Of a stretch of DNA of 64,000 nt, positions 22,751 to 35,100 are shown piece after piece. Made by a program: the position numbers and the translations under genes. The notes under the pieces were generated by a model. The model had not been told where the DNA came from. It did no database searches and worked only from the letters and a program-made list of their open reading frames with translations. Within the stretch, counting starts at the first letter, position 1. Each line of letters starts with the position of its first letter. Origin of the DNA: Gloeopeniophorella convolvens (lineage: Eukaryota > Basidiomycota > Agaricomycetes > Russulales); NCBI GenBank assembly GCA_022496205.1, contig WTXD01000014.1, positions 186,001 to 250,000 of the forward strand. The letters run 5' to 3'.

Positions 22751-23812
22751 ATGATCATGCCAGACACACATCTCACTCCTCAGGAAGCTCAAGCGATTCT
22801 TTCTGCGCACATCCCTGAGCCGCCTACAGACCTACCAGTGGTCAGCCTGATCGAGCCAGCAGATGCGGATCCAGCAGCTCGGGCGAACTTCAGCTCTCAC
22901 CTCGTCCACTCTATAGCGCCTCCGTCCACGCACGTTGTCATCCTCCAGCGCTCTGAGCTCGCTCGGGGCTCAACCCCGCTCTTAGTTCCCAACACCCTTC
23001 AGGCGCAATACAAGCTATTGACCGCGCTACACAAACACATATCCTCAGGGCCACCTCCCATTGCCTTGCCCTTCCCTGTCCCCGTGGCGCTCAACGCAGC
23101 CGCACCCCGCCCGTATATTCTCGCACGCCTCCCCACACCCCTCGCCCCGGACACACCGCTCAAGCCACTCGCGTCCATCCGCGCCTCGCTCCCGCCCGAA
23201 ACAGCCGCCGCGCTTGACCTCCGCCTGGGCGCAGCCCTCCGCGTGCAGCACGACATGCAAAGCGAGTGGTGCGGTCCGCCCGCGCTCGAGCCCACGGCCC
23301 TCTACAGCTGGCAGGAGGCGTTCACGCAGCTGCTCGAGGAGGCGCTCGGCTCGGCGGAGAGCAGCACGCTCGTGCCTGCACTCGACAGCAGCCTGCTGCA
23401 CGCCTGCCTTGCGCGCGCGATCGGCGCGTTCCTGTTCGACGACGTCGAGGTGCCGTCGCTCGTCGCTCTCGCGACGAGCGCCGGGTCCGCGCTCATCGCA
23501 GAGGCTGCGGGCGCGGAGCCGCGGCTCGCGCTGCTGCTGCCGTCGCTTGCGCATTTGCTGTACGGGGACCCGCTACTCGAGCGCGCGTTCTCGCCGTCCG
23601 AGGCGCTGTCAAGGGCGTTGCTAGAGGGGTACGGGGACCCGCCGCCTATTGTGTTTGCGAGGCAGCGCACGAAGCGGATGTGGTATGATTTGTATCTTGG
23701 TCTTGTGGTGTTGTTGGGCGCGGAGAGCGTGAGCGATAAGGGAGATGTGGCGTGGGCGAGGGAGTTGGTTGAGCGCAGCCAAGAGCTACTCAAAGACGCT
23801 CCCTGTTATTGA
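22751..23812 (+). CDS. APH/choline-kinase-fold-like protein, probably catalytically inactive (hypothetical)
   Basis: Single exon, 353 residues, very GC-rich codon use. The layout recalls fungal phosphotransferase (APH) family proteins: an N-lobe-like Pro-rich segment, LGAALRVQHDMQSEW (the position of the 'LaxLH' helix), YSWQEAFTQLLEEAL, and near the C-terminus YGDPLLERAF ... LLEGYGDPP followed by a Trp/Tyr-rich helix. The usual catalytic HxD and DxD motifs are not apparent where they should be (LLPSLAHLLYGDP). If the fold assignment is right it would be a pseudokinase. That is inference from spacing of weak motifs; it may simply be an unrelated helical protein. A second ATG two codons downstream (22757) is an equally good start. 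Confidence 0.7.
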   Translation: MIMPDTHLTPQEAQAILSAHIPEPPTDLPVVSLIEPADADPAARANFSSHLVHSIAPPSTHVVILQRSELARGSTPLLVPNTLQAQYKLLTALHKHISSGPPPIALPFPVPVALNAAAPRPYILARLPTPLAPDTPLKPLASIRASLPPETAAALDLRLGAALRVQHDMQSEWCGPPALEPTALYSWQEAFTQLLEEALGSAESSTLVPALDSSLLHACLARAIGAFLFDDVEVPSLVALATSAGSALIAEAAGAEPRLALLLPSLAHLLYGDPLLERAFSPSEALSRALLEGYGDPPPIVFARQRTKRMWYDLYLGLVVLLGAESVSDKGDVAWARELVERSQELLKDAPCY

Positions 23813-23921
23813 GGTTTTGCAAGCTGTATGTTCGTCGTCGGAGTCGAGGGAAAGCGGTGACATTGGACCGGGTATGATACACTCGATACAGTGTGAAGCG
23901 GATAGAATGCCAACGCGCAGA

Positions 23922-24659
23922 TCACCCCTCTGCCATCTGTATATCTTCGTGGTCCTGATCTGAATTAGGTGCACCGGTGCCGAGGACGTTCTCGAGCTCT
24001 TCCTCCTCTTCCTCGCTGGTATTCGGGCTGGCAGGGCTGGCGGGACCTTCCGGCGCGTCTGCAGGCCCCTCTGCGCCGGGTTCCATCACCTCGTCGTCGT
24101 CGCTCCAGACCTCGTCGGGGTCGACAGCAACACGCACACGCCAATCATATTTTTCGCGAAGCATAGCCACGGCGCGCTGGGCACGCTCTGCACGCGCGTC
24201 ATGCGCAGCGACAACTCCCGAGATGGTGTCAAGTACCACGGGTGGCTGTGGGTCTTCTGGGAGCCCTAGAGCGGTGCTGATGCGCCGCACAGAGGCAGAC
24301 TCTGCGCGCAGAACGTCGGTGGTCTGCTGGTTGCGCAAAAGGGGGATGAGAGAGCTGTCTAGAGATGCGTCGGGGAGGGGCGCGCGGGGATGGAGGGCGG
24401 TGCTGGCGAGGGGGCTGGAGGCGAGGGCGCGGGAGAGGTTGTGGGTCTGTGCCATAACGACGGCATACTTTGCGAGGATGTCGGGCCATGGGGGCGGTGG
24501 TTGGAAGGCCTCGAGCTGCCATGCGAGGGTCTGTATGGACTCGATGAGCTGCGTGAGCCTGAAGCGGGTTGACTCGAGCGAGCCGATGTCCGGCGGTGGT
24601 CCCCCAAGATTTGGCGGGAGTTCGCTCGTTGCGGGGGCGGGTTGCGGGGCAGAGGCCAT
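23922..24659 (-). CDS. MED8: Mediator complex subunit 8
   Basis: Single exon, 245 residues. The N-terminal helix IGSLESTRFRLTQLIESIQTLAWQLEAF and the segment PWPDILAKYAVVMAQTHNLS match the MED8 family pattern. MED8 is in the Mediator head, contacts TBP and helps relay activator signals to RNA polymerase II. The C-terminal 50 residues are acidic and low-complexity, with a run of five glutamates. Only 110 nt separate its stop from the convergent upstream gene. The start at 24659 is the first ATG and keeps the whole Pro-rich leader. Confidence 0.78.
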   Translation of the reverse strand: MASAPQPAPATSELPPNLGGPPPDIGSLESTRFRLTQLIESIQTLAWQLEAFQPPPPWPDILAKYAVVMAQTHNLSRALASSPLASTALHPRAPLPDASLDSSLIPLLRNQQTTDVLRAESASVRRISTALGLPEDPQPPVVLDTISGVVAAHDARAERAQRAVAMLREKYDWRVRVAVDPDEVWSDDDEVMEPGAEGPADAPEGPASPASPNTSEEEEEELENVLGTGAPNSDQDHEDIQMAEG

Positions 24660-24865
24660 CTCGATGGATGCGCCAGAGAGCTGCTAAGCTAGTGTAGTGT
24701 AGTACTGAGTTAATTGAGGCCCGACAATTATAACGTTGATTGTGTCTAGTTGGGTTCTCTGTGTAACCGGCGGAATTCACGTGTGGGTACATCCGGCTAC
24801 CCCGCATTCAGACATCTCCCCATTGCCTCTTCCCTTTTCCATTCGTGACACACCTCTCGTAGACC
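24660..24865. promoter_or_regulatory. Compact bidirectional promoter, MED8 / PEX19
   Basis: Only 206 nt separate the two divergent start codons. The PEX19 side ends in a CT-rich run (CATTGCCTCTTCCCTTTTCC). Confidence 0.55.
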
Positions 24866-26073
24866 ATGGCCACTCCTACGACAAAGGCACAGGAGAAGCG
24901 TCCTGCAGTCGTGGACGACGACTCCGATGTCGATGATCTCGATGGTCCGTATCCTATCACATTCCGGCCCAACTCCGGATGACCCACTGAACAGCGCGCA
25001 CTGCATCTATCTTCAGATGTCATTGATGACTTTGCAAAGCAGCCTCCCGTCAAATCCCCGCAGCCGCCCCCCTCTAGACCCCCGGCGGGCGCCGCCGCCC
25101 CGCCCCCCTCTGCCACCTCTCCCGGAGTATCGGACGCCGCCTTTGATACCGACTTTGCCCAGGAGTTCGCGCGTCAGATGGAGTCCATGTTACGTGAACT
25201 TGCCACACCAGAGTCTGCATCGAACGTCGCCAGCGGCTCGGGCGCGACTGCTGCTGAGGGGGATGACACGGAGCGCGATAAGGCGTTCCGTGCCGCCTGG
25301 GAGGCGATGCTTGTCGAGGGAATGGATGGCGCGCTGGGTGGCCTCTCAGAAGGAAAGGACGTGGCGGACACCTCTGAAGACGCGTTCCAGAAGAACGTGC
25401 GCGAGGCAATGGAGCGGCTGCACAAGAGCGACGCGAACTTGCAGGTGAGTGTCATCCATGCGCACGCGCGTACCACAAATCCGTCGAGCATCTTCCCTTC
25501 CTTAGGCGGATGCGTCTGCGCCACCCGCGGACGACCTAGCAGCACTGCTCTCGTCACTCGGCGGCGGCCCGGATGGTGTGGACGATGACGCACTCCAGGG
25601 CTTATTGGAGGGAATGATGGGCCAGCTAATGGGCAAGGACGTCCTATACGAGCCCTTGAAAGAACTTAATGACAAAGTAAGTATCCTCCCGCGTATACGG
25701 CACATCATCAGCTGATAGACTCCCTATCAAGTTCCCGTCCTATCTCGAGTCGAATGCGGACAAGCTTTCGGCGTCCGACCTAGAACGTTACCGTGCGCAG
25801 TTCGCGAGTGCATCTAAAATCGTCGCAGCGTTCGAGGACCCCGCGTTCAAGGAAGACGATCCGCAGAAAGCAGCCGAGATCGTCGCGCTCATGAGCGAGG
25901 TGCGTTCGCGCCGTCTTCGCGCGGCTCGATCTGCGAAGCTAATGTCGTTCTTCTCGACGCAGATGCAAGAGCACGGAGCTCCGCCGGCGGAGATTATGGG
26001 CCCTTTACCTCCTGGGCTCGAGTTGGGGCCTGACGGCGCCCCGAAATTACCAGATGGGTGTGTGGTCGCATAA
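24866..26073 (+). CDS. PEX19: Peroxisomal membrane protein import receptor PEX19
   Basis: Four exons (24866-24944, 25017-25444, 25506-25676, 25732-26073) give 339 codons plus stop. The acidic N-terminus (DDDSDVDDLDDVIDDF) is the PEX3-binding region. FDTDFAQEFARQMESML and MMGQLMGKDVLYEPLKELNDKFPSYLESN are typical PEX19 helices. The protein ends Cys-Val-Val-Ala, a CaaX-type box at Cys336 suitable for farnesylation, as expected for PEX19. It binds peroxisomal membrane proteins in the cytosol and docks them on PEX3. All frames close. Confidence 0.95.
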
Positions 26074-28479
26074 ATCAAGGGTCGGGCGAATGTCGACGTC
26101 GACGTCGACGATAACATTCGTTGACGTCGAGTGAGCTGTTCGTGTGGGTTGTGTCTCTGTATCTGGATGTATTTTTCCCATCATCAACATATGTGCTGGG
26201 CTGGTGCCTCGTAAGCGTGCGTTGCAGCAACCAATAGACTCACAGTCGTGTCGAGCCAAGAAGCAGCAGGAAGCAGCGCACACACACCACGCGCTCCGAA
26301 TCGGCTCTGTTTGGAAGTTCGCTCGCAGCAGGCTGCCAAACAGGTGCGTGTTATCTAGGAGATCAATCGATGCTCCACTCGACGGCGGCGGTATGTGTCA
26401 CACCAGGATTTAAGTTCACGCGCGGGGGGCAGGCAAGATCTGAGGTACGCGCGCCAGCGGTGACAGCACGGTACATAAACAGCATGCTCTGTACAGCGAC
26501 GCGTCCCGAGAACGAGGTATCGTACGTGTATATCAGAAAGTCGCGACACCGAGCGGGGGCCCACCGTCCTACCAAGGTTTCTGCGGCGATGATGCGACTT
26601 TGTGCCTTGGGGGCCCATGCTGGATGGGCCGCGGGCGCCCCGCGATGCATGGCGTGCACCATCAAGGGGCACCCCCACCGCATCGAGAGCACGAAATCGG
26701 CAGTACCGTCCACGCTGGGATCCCCGTGTGCGCGCAAACGGACACCGGGGACGGCGCTGTGAAACAGGGGCGTTTGATATCCTGTAGCCAAGAAAGAACG
26801 GTGAGGCCGGTGCCCGCGCCGCAGGTACTAGATACATGCATGCTGCTGGAGTCCCCGGAATTGGACAACTGATGCAGGCCATATCCCGTGCTGAGGCACC
26901 TTGGGATAAACCATTCCCGCGCGGCCGCCATATGATGCTTCGGTGCGCGCGTGTGGTGCTGGGCCCCGCAGCTCTGACGGGGTAGCATGTAACAGTGAAC
27001 GACGCGCGTCGCGGGCGTGCGTCCGGGGTGCAGGCAGCCGGCATAGATCTAGGGACAGAGACGGCTCGGAAGAAATGCAAACGCAGGAAAGAAGGCAAAG
27101 CAGTGGGTCAGATGATGCAACAACGGAGGAATAATGTGTCGGGGTATGGATTAGATGAGATTAGAGGCGGCTGCACGCACACACGACCATGCGATGATTA
27201 TTGGCGGGCACGGACTGAATTGCATCGCAGTTCTACGGAGAATGCAATTCAGTAGCTGTATCTCGATCTACGCAGCCCTAGTAGACCGCCAGGAGGGTGA
27301 GTCCTCGAACCGTATAACGACGGAGGAGCCTGAAAGCGGTAGCGTAAAGCGAAGGGAGCCCCCGGCGACCTTACGTAGAGGGGTGGAAGCACAGGGCGTG
27401 GCCAGCGACTCGGATAAGCTTCGACGAGGGCCGGCGAGCCCGCCGTGACAGCGACATGCACATTGCGGGAAGTTGGACGCAGGATTAGCGGGGGGCGCAT
27501 ATGAACCCGTGGCAGGCGTTCGGAAGCACCACCCGGACGGTCTGGAGCGGGGTGCATGCAGTTGTGTGACCGCGAGGTCTCGGCAAGGCGGCAGCTCGCC
27601 GGCTGCGAGCCTCGCCGACGAAGTTTGGCGCGGGCTGTGGGTGCGAGAAGACGGGGAAGGGGCGACAAAAAAAAGGCTGAATGAGCGCATAAGTGCATCC
27701 GCTTGTCAAATCATGCAGGCACGCTATTTACGCCGTCTCATCTCGTACGCGTCGGAGACTGGCTGCCTTGAATGCAGCCCTTGCCCCGGGCACGCGCAGC
27801 TGGGGTCGGCGTGACCTGCCTTATAGCGATCTCCATTTGTTTGAAAAGGTAGCCTTCGGGCCCATCCGACCTGCGCGAGATCGCGATCGGGGCTGGCCGG
27901 CGCAGTGAGTTGCGCAGACGGTTCGATACCATTTCAATATCCACTCGCGAGCCGAACTGTGCCACGTTGAGCATGTGACGTACCTGGGCAGTCACGTGTG
28001 CCGCCGCGTTGCCACCGTTGTGGATGCTCGGGTGCAGAGGTGGGGAGTGCTTGACAGACACATGTCTTTAGCCTGCCTAACGACCCCGGTACTATATGTG
28101 CCCATATGTGCGTTAGCCCAGTCGTCAGTCAAGGCGCCCAATATTTGAGATCAGGTAAGATCACGGCATCAAGTCTAGCGTCCTCACGAAGTCGCGGGCA
28201 ATCCGATCGTGGGGTTCCTTACCCATGGGCGCTCGTACCGGTCGCACATGTACGCGTGCAAGAGCACAATTGTAGATTCCCAGGTACTAAGAGCCCTTGT
28301 AATTTGAGCAGTCCGAAGCTGGGGAGTTTGTACCTGAATGTATGGTGTTATCCTATCAATGCATGAGGTTGCTTCAGTACTTAGGAGACAAAGACAGCAC
28401 AGGTTTCAATAGATTAGATGAGCCATGTGAGATATAGCAAGGTCATGGATATTACAGCGCAATAGTGGTGGGTTTATAC
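26074..28479. other. Gene-poor interval
   Basis: About 2.4 kb between the PEX19 stop and the cyclophilin stop. The longest ORF (26355-27098, minus strand, 247 codons) has no family motif, overlaps others of similar size and has an unremarkable composition, so I do not call it. The interval is moderately GC-rich. A non-coding RNA cannot be excluded. Confidence 0.5.
26095..26110. repeat. GTCGAC palindromic microsatellite
   Basis: Tandem GTCGAC units just after the PEX19 stop codon, with a further GACGTCGA run at about 26123-26130. It could extrude as a hairpin in the 3' UTR. Confidence 0.6.
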
Positions 28480-29117
28480 TTATAATAGACCCGAGCGCTC
28501 TACCAGAATCGTTGCGCTCGGCCGACGCAGTATGTCTGTTGACGCATAACTTTGCACGAGCTTGACGACATCGAGGCCTTCTCGTACCTCGCCGAACACG
28601 ACACTTTTCCCATCGCACCACGAAGCGGGTGCAGTGGTGATGAAGTACTGGGTGTGAAAATCAAGAACCGCTCGATCTCCGTGGAACATCTGATGCTACC
28701 TGGGAAGAGTTGCTTCCAGGACCGCGATTTGCCATGGAGAGCAGGCCAGGCTTGTCATGGGAGACGACGAAGTTCTCGTCTGTCGAGCGTCAGGAAGCAT
28801 ATCCCCATAATGGGACCGTACGGGACTTACCGCGAAAAGGACCACCAAACGCCGAACGCCCACCCGTGCCGTCTCTTGTCGTGATGTCACCGCCCTGGAT
28901 CATGAACTGTCGACATAGTTATGTCAACGAGCTGCAGGGTTGAATGAAAAGGGCAACGCACGTCGGGGATGATCCTATGAATGGCAGAGCCGGCGTAACC
29001 AAACCCGTGCTGCCCGGTGGCAAGCTCACGGAAGTTGCGGGCCGTGAGAGGCGTTACGTCGTCATACAGTCGAAAGACGATGCGCCCAATGTTCTTGCCA
29101 TCGACAGATATTTCAAA
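28480..29117 (-). CDS. Cyclophilin (peptidyl-prolyl cis-trans isomerase), 5' exon not resolved
   Basis: Four firm exons (29117-28962, 28906-28831, 28779-28700, 28647-28480) encode 159 residues that end at a stop. They form an almost complete single-domain cyclophilin: FEISVDGKNIGRIVF, the active-site Arg in [44 protein letters not shown] (with the ligand-contact Trp) and a shortened C-terminus. The exon supplying the first residues upstream of 29117 could not be fixed: an ATG with a GTGAGT donor lies at 29261, but its splice phase does not match. Likely a cytosolic or organellar foldase; location depends on the missing N-terminus. Confidence 0.85.
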
Positions 29118-32100
29118 CTGTATGTGTGCTCGCGTGAGCTAGGAATAAGGAGGGCGCAACGAGAACGAACAAAGACATCACGATTTCTAGACGACAGGGA
29201 CGTCAGGGAATATGTGAGCGGCCCGGGCATAGGTGCAGCAGAGGACTCACTGCAGCGACATTATGCGTGGAGAAACGATACCAGGGCAGCGAAACGACTG
29301 GTGAGCGCGAGCGAGACAAAAGAAGGGCTGTCCGAGGAAAAGAAGGGTCTGACGATCGACAGGGAGAGTTAAGTAGCATTCTGGGAGTGGGTGTAAGGTC
29401 ACAGCACGGCCCACCTTGGCGATATAGTCTCGGCTCTCGCCGATCCAGATTGCGGCATTTGCCATCGCAAATTGGACGAGATTGGATGTCGGCTTTTGCG
29501 GAACGCTCGGCGATCAAGAACCCTGACTTACCGCGGTACTTCCCGGCCACACTCCCTCCAATTTCTGCGCCCTTGCGGCCGGAACCGTCCCATGCTCGGT
29601 CTGATCCCTCTCTTCCGGTCGGTGACAAGTCATTGTGTGTGCACTTCGAGCCGCGGTCGTGTCATCCGCGCTCCACTCCGCATCCTCCCCGCTGGCTCCC
29701 TCCTGCCGTTGCGTCTCGATCAAGGCACCTTGTGGACACAGAGGGGCGCCGCCGCCCATCTACTGCATTGTTCCCCCAGGCGTCCAGAGATCAATCATCG
29801 AACATTCGAACGTCGCCACCGGCCCCCGGCGCACTCTTATCCTTTTCTGTGTAGTACCGGAGAGCAGCGATTGGTGTGAGACAGTCGAGAACCGTAAGAC
29901 GTGTCACTGCCCGGGGGCCTTGCGCCGGAAGCAACACAAGCGACACAGCGTATGCAAGTTAGCTCAGGGTGGTTCTCGGATCTCTGGTGGTGGCGGCGGC
30001 GGACCGATTATCGCTGACTTAGCATTTGTATGGGCCCGGCCACAAATACATCATGATGCACCTCGGTCATGCCGTCCAGACCGCGACAGCTTCCATCCGA
30101 AGCCATTTTCTCACTCTATCTCACCTCAGCGCTGTACAGACGGTCTGCGGTGTAGATTCTTTCGTCAAGGTACCTGTGATGTCATCTCATGAGTAGGGTA
30201 CCAGCAGTGTCGGAATCGGGGTTATTCGCGGTGGTGATTCGCGGCGATGCATCTGAGTCCCAGGGGCACCGGGCGTCCGAACATTTTGAACACCCTAGTT
30301 CTTGCGAACCGTGGACATAGTTGCCCTAAATCAGGGTAAACGATAAGCTGGCATGTGGAGCGTGCAATGTAACGCCAACTTCTGCCGTACATAGAACACA
30401 AGAATCCACACGTGTAAGTAGCTTGAAGGTCCCTGGAGATGCAGGCAACCGGAGCACAGGGCGAAAAAGCGCCCGCTCTCTTCTCTGCCGCGGAGCGCGA
30501 CCCTTATGTCGTGTGCCAGCAGTTGCCCAGGGAGCAACACGGCGATATCAGCAACGGAAAATGCCTGCGATGAAACGTCATGAGTGCACCAGAAAAAAGT
30601 AGACGTAAACTTCTGATCCAAAAACTTGCCCAGTAAGAGCTGGACCATGCTTACGTATATATAGGGCAATACTCAAGGCAAGAGTTCAATTTCTTAGTGG
30701 GTACGGTTCGACATTCACCCAGAGTGCGATTCTTCTTCACTACCTATCATTCCGGTGTTGGCAAAAGTTCGGGGTTCATAGCCGAAAAAAAACTTATGCG
30801 ATCTATGAGTATGCACCATGTGTTAGGGGCGGAGCGCGCGACGCATGAAACAAGGTGAAGTCAGCAAGCAAGGTTCTGCCAAGGGCACAGGTTGGATTAT
30901 GCAGGGACGGAGCGCGCATTACGTGGGGTAGAGGGATACCTACCAGGCATGGGCCCGGCGCGAGTGTTAACCAAAAGACCCTAAAGGAGAGCTTTCTATG
31001 CTTGAACGCCAGGAAGAGTGTAACCCCCGGTAGGGGGTTGCGTTACTCGTTCCCATAAGAGCATGGCTATCAGTGATGCGGTAAGAGAAGTGCGCGGCTG
31101 TCCGAAGGGACACAACCAGAGTCTGCTTCGCCGAGAAGATGCGAGTGGATTAATGGCGACATGCACGTCAAATGGTTCACGGAGCTCCGGTGTAACTTTA
31201 CGATCGACTAGGCCATCGAGTCCCAGTGCGGTAAGGTGGAGCTGCGGCAAGATGCGCCTGTCGTCATGCATCGTGTGACACCTCCCTCGCTGGGGTGTCC
31301 GTAGGGCGAAGAGAGCGGCGGTGGCGGTGGCAGCAAGTCTATTAGACAAGGTATGGAATCTAGGCAATGTGGTAGAAACTGCTGAAGAAGGTTTTCGGCA
31401 CGCGGCGCATGATCGGCATGTGCATGGCAGAAGCTGGGCAAAGTACATTCTTGTCGTATGCAGTGCAGCAAGGTTTGGGGTAAGAAGCCATTTCGACGCT
31501 TTCATGATCCACGTTGGATAGATTTGGTCCGTCTGGCGAGTAAGCCGCCCTAGGGGGCCCGGATATGATGAGTTGCCCGAGACGCCAAAGATCCGCGCCT
31601 CTTAGTACCGCTAGAGGGCTGGTTGTACCGCAAGTGACTTGGCGACCAAGCAGATGGCGTGGAAGGGAGTGCTCCAAGGTACACTCGTAGTTTCTCGGGA
31701 AAACTCATTTTGTGTGCTGCCTTCGTTTGGTGAAGAACAGATGACAACTTGTCGGCGGCGGCCGTGGCCAAGGCCGCGCTCTTACCCTCCCACGGCACCT
31801 TCGTTACGTCATAGATGCACGTGGGGCTCGCAACGCTGTGGTCGTCACGGTCGCGACGCGATTACTACAATTGCTGCCACGTCCCACACGTACGGGGACT
31901 TGTGCCACGGTTCATCTACAGGTTTCCACTCTTCTGTTAGACCGAGTGCGACAAAGGAGTACACACTTCTTCTCCAGCCTGGTCAAAATCAGCATCGCGT
32001 CAAATACCATCGTCCGCACTGTCGCGCGGTTCCGAAGGGATCTCCAGCAGCTGTTGCCACCAAGGGAAATATTTGAGCCCCTCACCAAGCTCACGCCGCC

Positions 32101-32162
32101 AGAATCACGACCGTGTATTCCACTCGTTGCAAGAAAAGAACCGTCTCTTGTCATTAGCGACG
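29118..32162. other. Gene-poor interval upstream of XPF
   Basis: About 3 kb. It must contain the 5' end of the cyclophilin gene on one side and the XPF promoter on the other. Several ORFs of 100-190 codons overlap on both strands around 29.2-29.9 kb and 31.0-31.8 kb, but none shows a motif I recognise and none assembles into a convincing spliced model. Codon composition is not clearly coding. Confidence 0.5.
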
Positions 32163-35100
32163 ATGTCAGCCGGTTTATTACCGTTTCATCGCACCATCTT
32201 GGAGGAGATCCATGACCCCTCAACCAGCCAACTCGTTCTGCTCGCACGAGGACTAGGTTTGCGCAAGATTGTTTGTACACTCATGCAGATATATGACTCT
32301 CCCAACAATCTCATCATACTCGTCAATGCGTCTTCCGAGGAAGAGGCTGCCGTTGGAGAAGAGTTGGGTATCATGGGGTGCCGTAGACCGGGACTACGGA
32401 CAGTGGGATACGAGATGGGCAAGAAAGAGCGGTGGGTTTTCTTTCTTTGGCGTGCCATGTGCTTCCGCGATGCTTGGACAGTGTTCGCCTACCCGCTGAC
32501 TGGAAAGTTACAAGGGGCGATCGCTATTATTCCCCCAAGCCCTCAGCCTGCCCTCTATCATACTGCGTTCGGCTCTCGTGCTTGTACTGATTTTCCACAA
32601 AGACAGGAACTGTACAAGAATGGGGGCTTGATATCCGTCACGTCGCGAATCTTAGTAGTTGACATGCTGCAGTCGGACCTTCCGACAGAGCTCGTGACCG
32701 GACTGCTGGTACTTCGTGCCGAGAAGTGAGCCTCGCATATACAGACCCTTGAACTCTTTCAAGCTATGTTATCAGAGTGACGGCGTTATCGCTAGAAGCG
32801 TTCATCGTCCGTCTCTATCGGGAAAAGAACAGCACCGGGTTCCTCAAGGCATTTTCTGATCAACCCGAACATATCACTTCTGGGCTCTCGCCATTGAAGA
32901 GTATCATGAAGGAATTACAACTTCGTACGGCCCTGATTTACCCTCGGTCAGTTCCGGTCTGCGCCCATGTTATGGCACTGACTTGCTCGCAGTTTCCATC
33001 AGGCTGTGAAAGATTCTCTTGAACGCAAACGTGCAGATGTGGTGGAGCTGTATCAACCAATGACAGAATCTATGAAAGAGATTCACGGCGCGCTGGTGCA
33101 ATGCATGTCGATGACATTGACAGAGTTGAAGCGTTCTAATACAACGGTACCGAAGTTCTCCTCTGTCATAGTCATTGTCAATACTGAACTCTCCAGCTGG
33201 AACTGGACGACCTCAACGTCGAGAATGCATACTTCCGTTCCTTCGATGCCATCGTCCGTCGACAACTTGATCCTGTATGGCACAAGGTTGGCCCACGCAC
33301 AAAGCAGCTAGTTGGCGACTTGGCAATTCTAAGGAGGCTTCTTACGTGCGTCGTGTGACTGCAGTCTCACTGCACCGTAATAACACTGTTGCAGGTTTTT
33401 GCTCAATTACGACCCCCTTGCCTTCAATGCCTACCTCGAAACCATTGTTGCTTCCAATCAACAGACGGTTGCCGGAAATCCCCGCCAAAATCAATCGCCG
33501 TGGTTGCTCAGCGATGCTGCTCATATCATCTTCGAGACGGCCAAAAAGCGTTGTTATATCTCCCGTCAAATCCCAGATAAGTCGGCACCAACATCCACTG
33601 GTGTCATTGAGATCTCCGACGACGAGGAGGCGTGGGAAGCGCTCGAAGAAGCGGAAGGTCTTGTTCGGCGTACATCTGATCAGAAGGGTAAGGAGAATGC
33701 CCAAGCCAAAGCGCGACCGCGACCTTCTTGGCTGCCGAGTAATATCGAACCAATACTCGAAGAATTGCCCAAGTGGCACTTAGTTGCCGAGACCCTGAGG
33801 GAGATCGAGGAGGAAATCATGCGGCAAGAGTTCCTCTCAGCTAGTGAGTCTGCCATGAGCATCGAGTTGAGTGCTACCGTGCCGACAATAGGATCCATCC
33901 AGCGATCCGTGGGAGCAATGTTGTCCTTGTGATGACTTCTTCCTCCCAGACTTCCTCACTATTGAGCGAATACCTTTCTGCTATGGACTTGGACGCACCT
34001 CCAGGACAGCAAGGTCGGAAAATGATGGAGAACAAATTCCGAGGCTATCTATATTGGAAAGCACGACTGTCTGCCCATGCAACGGATACTCAAGCCCTAC
34101 CTGCTGCTCGCCGAGAAGAGTCGTCGCGTGACGACGAACTCAACCCTGCGTTGCGGAAAAAGGACCGTGATAGGGCAGAGCGCGTTGCAAGTCGTCGGCG
34201 GGTTCGTGGCGGTGCACCCACCTCTATTGTCACCAGAATGTCCGCGGCAGACCAAGCCGGGGCTCCGACTCACGAAGGCGAGGTTCTCGCAGAACTGTGC
34301 GTGCATACCCGGGAGTGGGTTCAGGGCTGCGCCTGACTTATCTTAGCCTTGCAACGCAAGACGCGACGTCCGCTGACGCCGAAATTGCGCTCGCGCTATC
34401 GTTAGAAGACACATTACCACCCGATGATATCGGGTTCGATGTGCCCTATGGAATAGTAGCACCCGCTCAGACCGTCATAGTCCGAGCATATACAGATGAC
34501 AGTGACGATCGCATGCTCGCAGAACTTCAACCTCGCTTTATTGTGATGTACGAACCCAATCAAGATTTCGTACGACGGATTGAGGTATGTCCCCTCGCCC
34601 TTAGCAGAAGCCTCCATGCAAGATTCGCCTAGGTATACAAAGCGTCTCATCCTGGCGTCGGTGTGCGCGTATACTTTATGGTATACCAAATGACCGCGGA
34701 AGAGCACAAATATCTTGCAAGCTTACGAAAAGAGAAGGATGCGTTCGAAAGACTGATCAGGGAGCGCGGGGTAAGCGTTCAGTATATGTGCGCGAATCGT
34801 GCTTATTGGCCGCCATAGTCGATGTTGCTTCCCATTTACGAGAATAATCGTGCCGCAACGTCAGAAACGGGAGATGTCATCATCAAAACCATCAGCACCC
34901 GCCTTGCCGGAGGACGAAAAGAGCTCTCCACCGAGCCCTCACGAGTGCGTCATCCGCTCGAAGCTCTCGCATACCACTATATCTGTTTCAGGTCATCGTA
35001 GATATGCGCGAGTTCCGCTCGACGCTCCCATCCCTGTTGCACGCTTCGAAGATGATTGTCGTCCCTGCGACATTGACTGTAGGAGACTATATTCTGACCC

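Noticed and set aside
5210..23812. A secondary-metabolite cluster linking the MFS exporters, the GA4-desaturase-like enzyme and neighbours
   Set aside because: No core synthase, tailoring set or pathway regulator is present, and housekeeping genes lie between them.
26355..27098. 247-codon minus-strand ORF
   Set aside because: No domain, Arg/Cys-rich random-looking composition, overlapped by other ORFs of similar quality, no splice structure around it.
27900..27945. tRNA-like T-loop word GGTTCGATACC
   Set aside because: No matching acceptor, D or anticodon arms could be folded around it.
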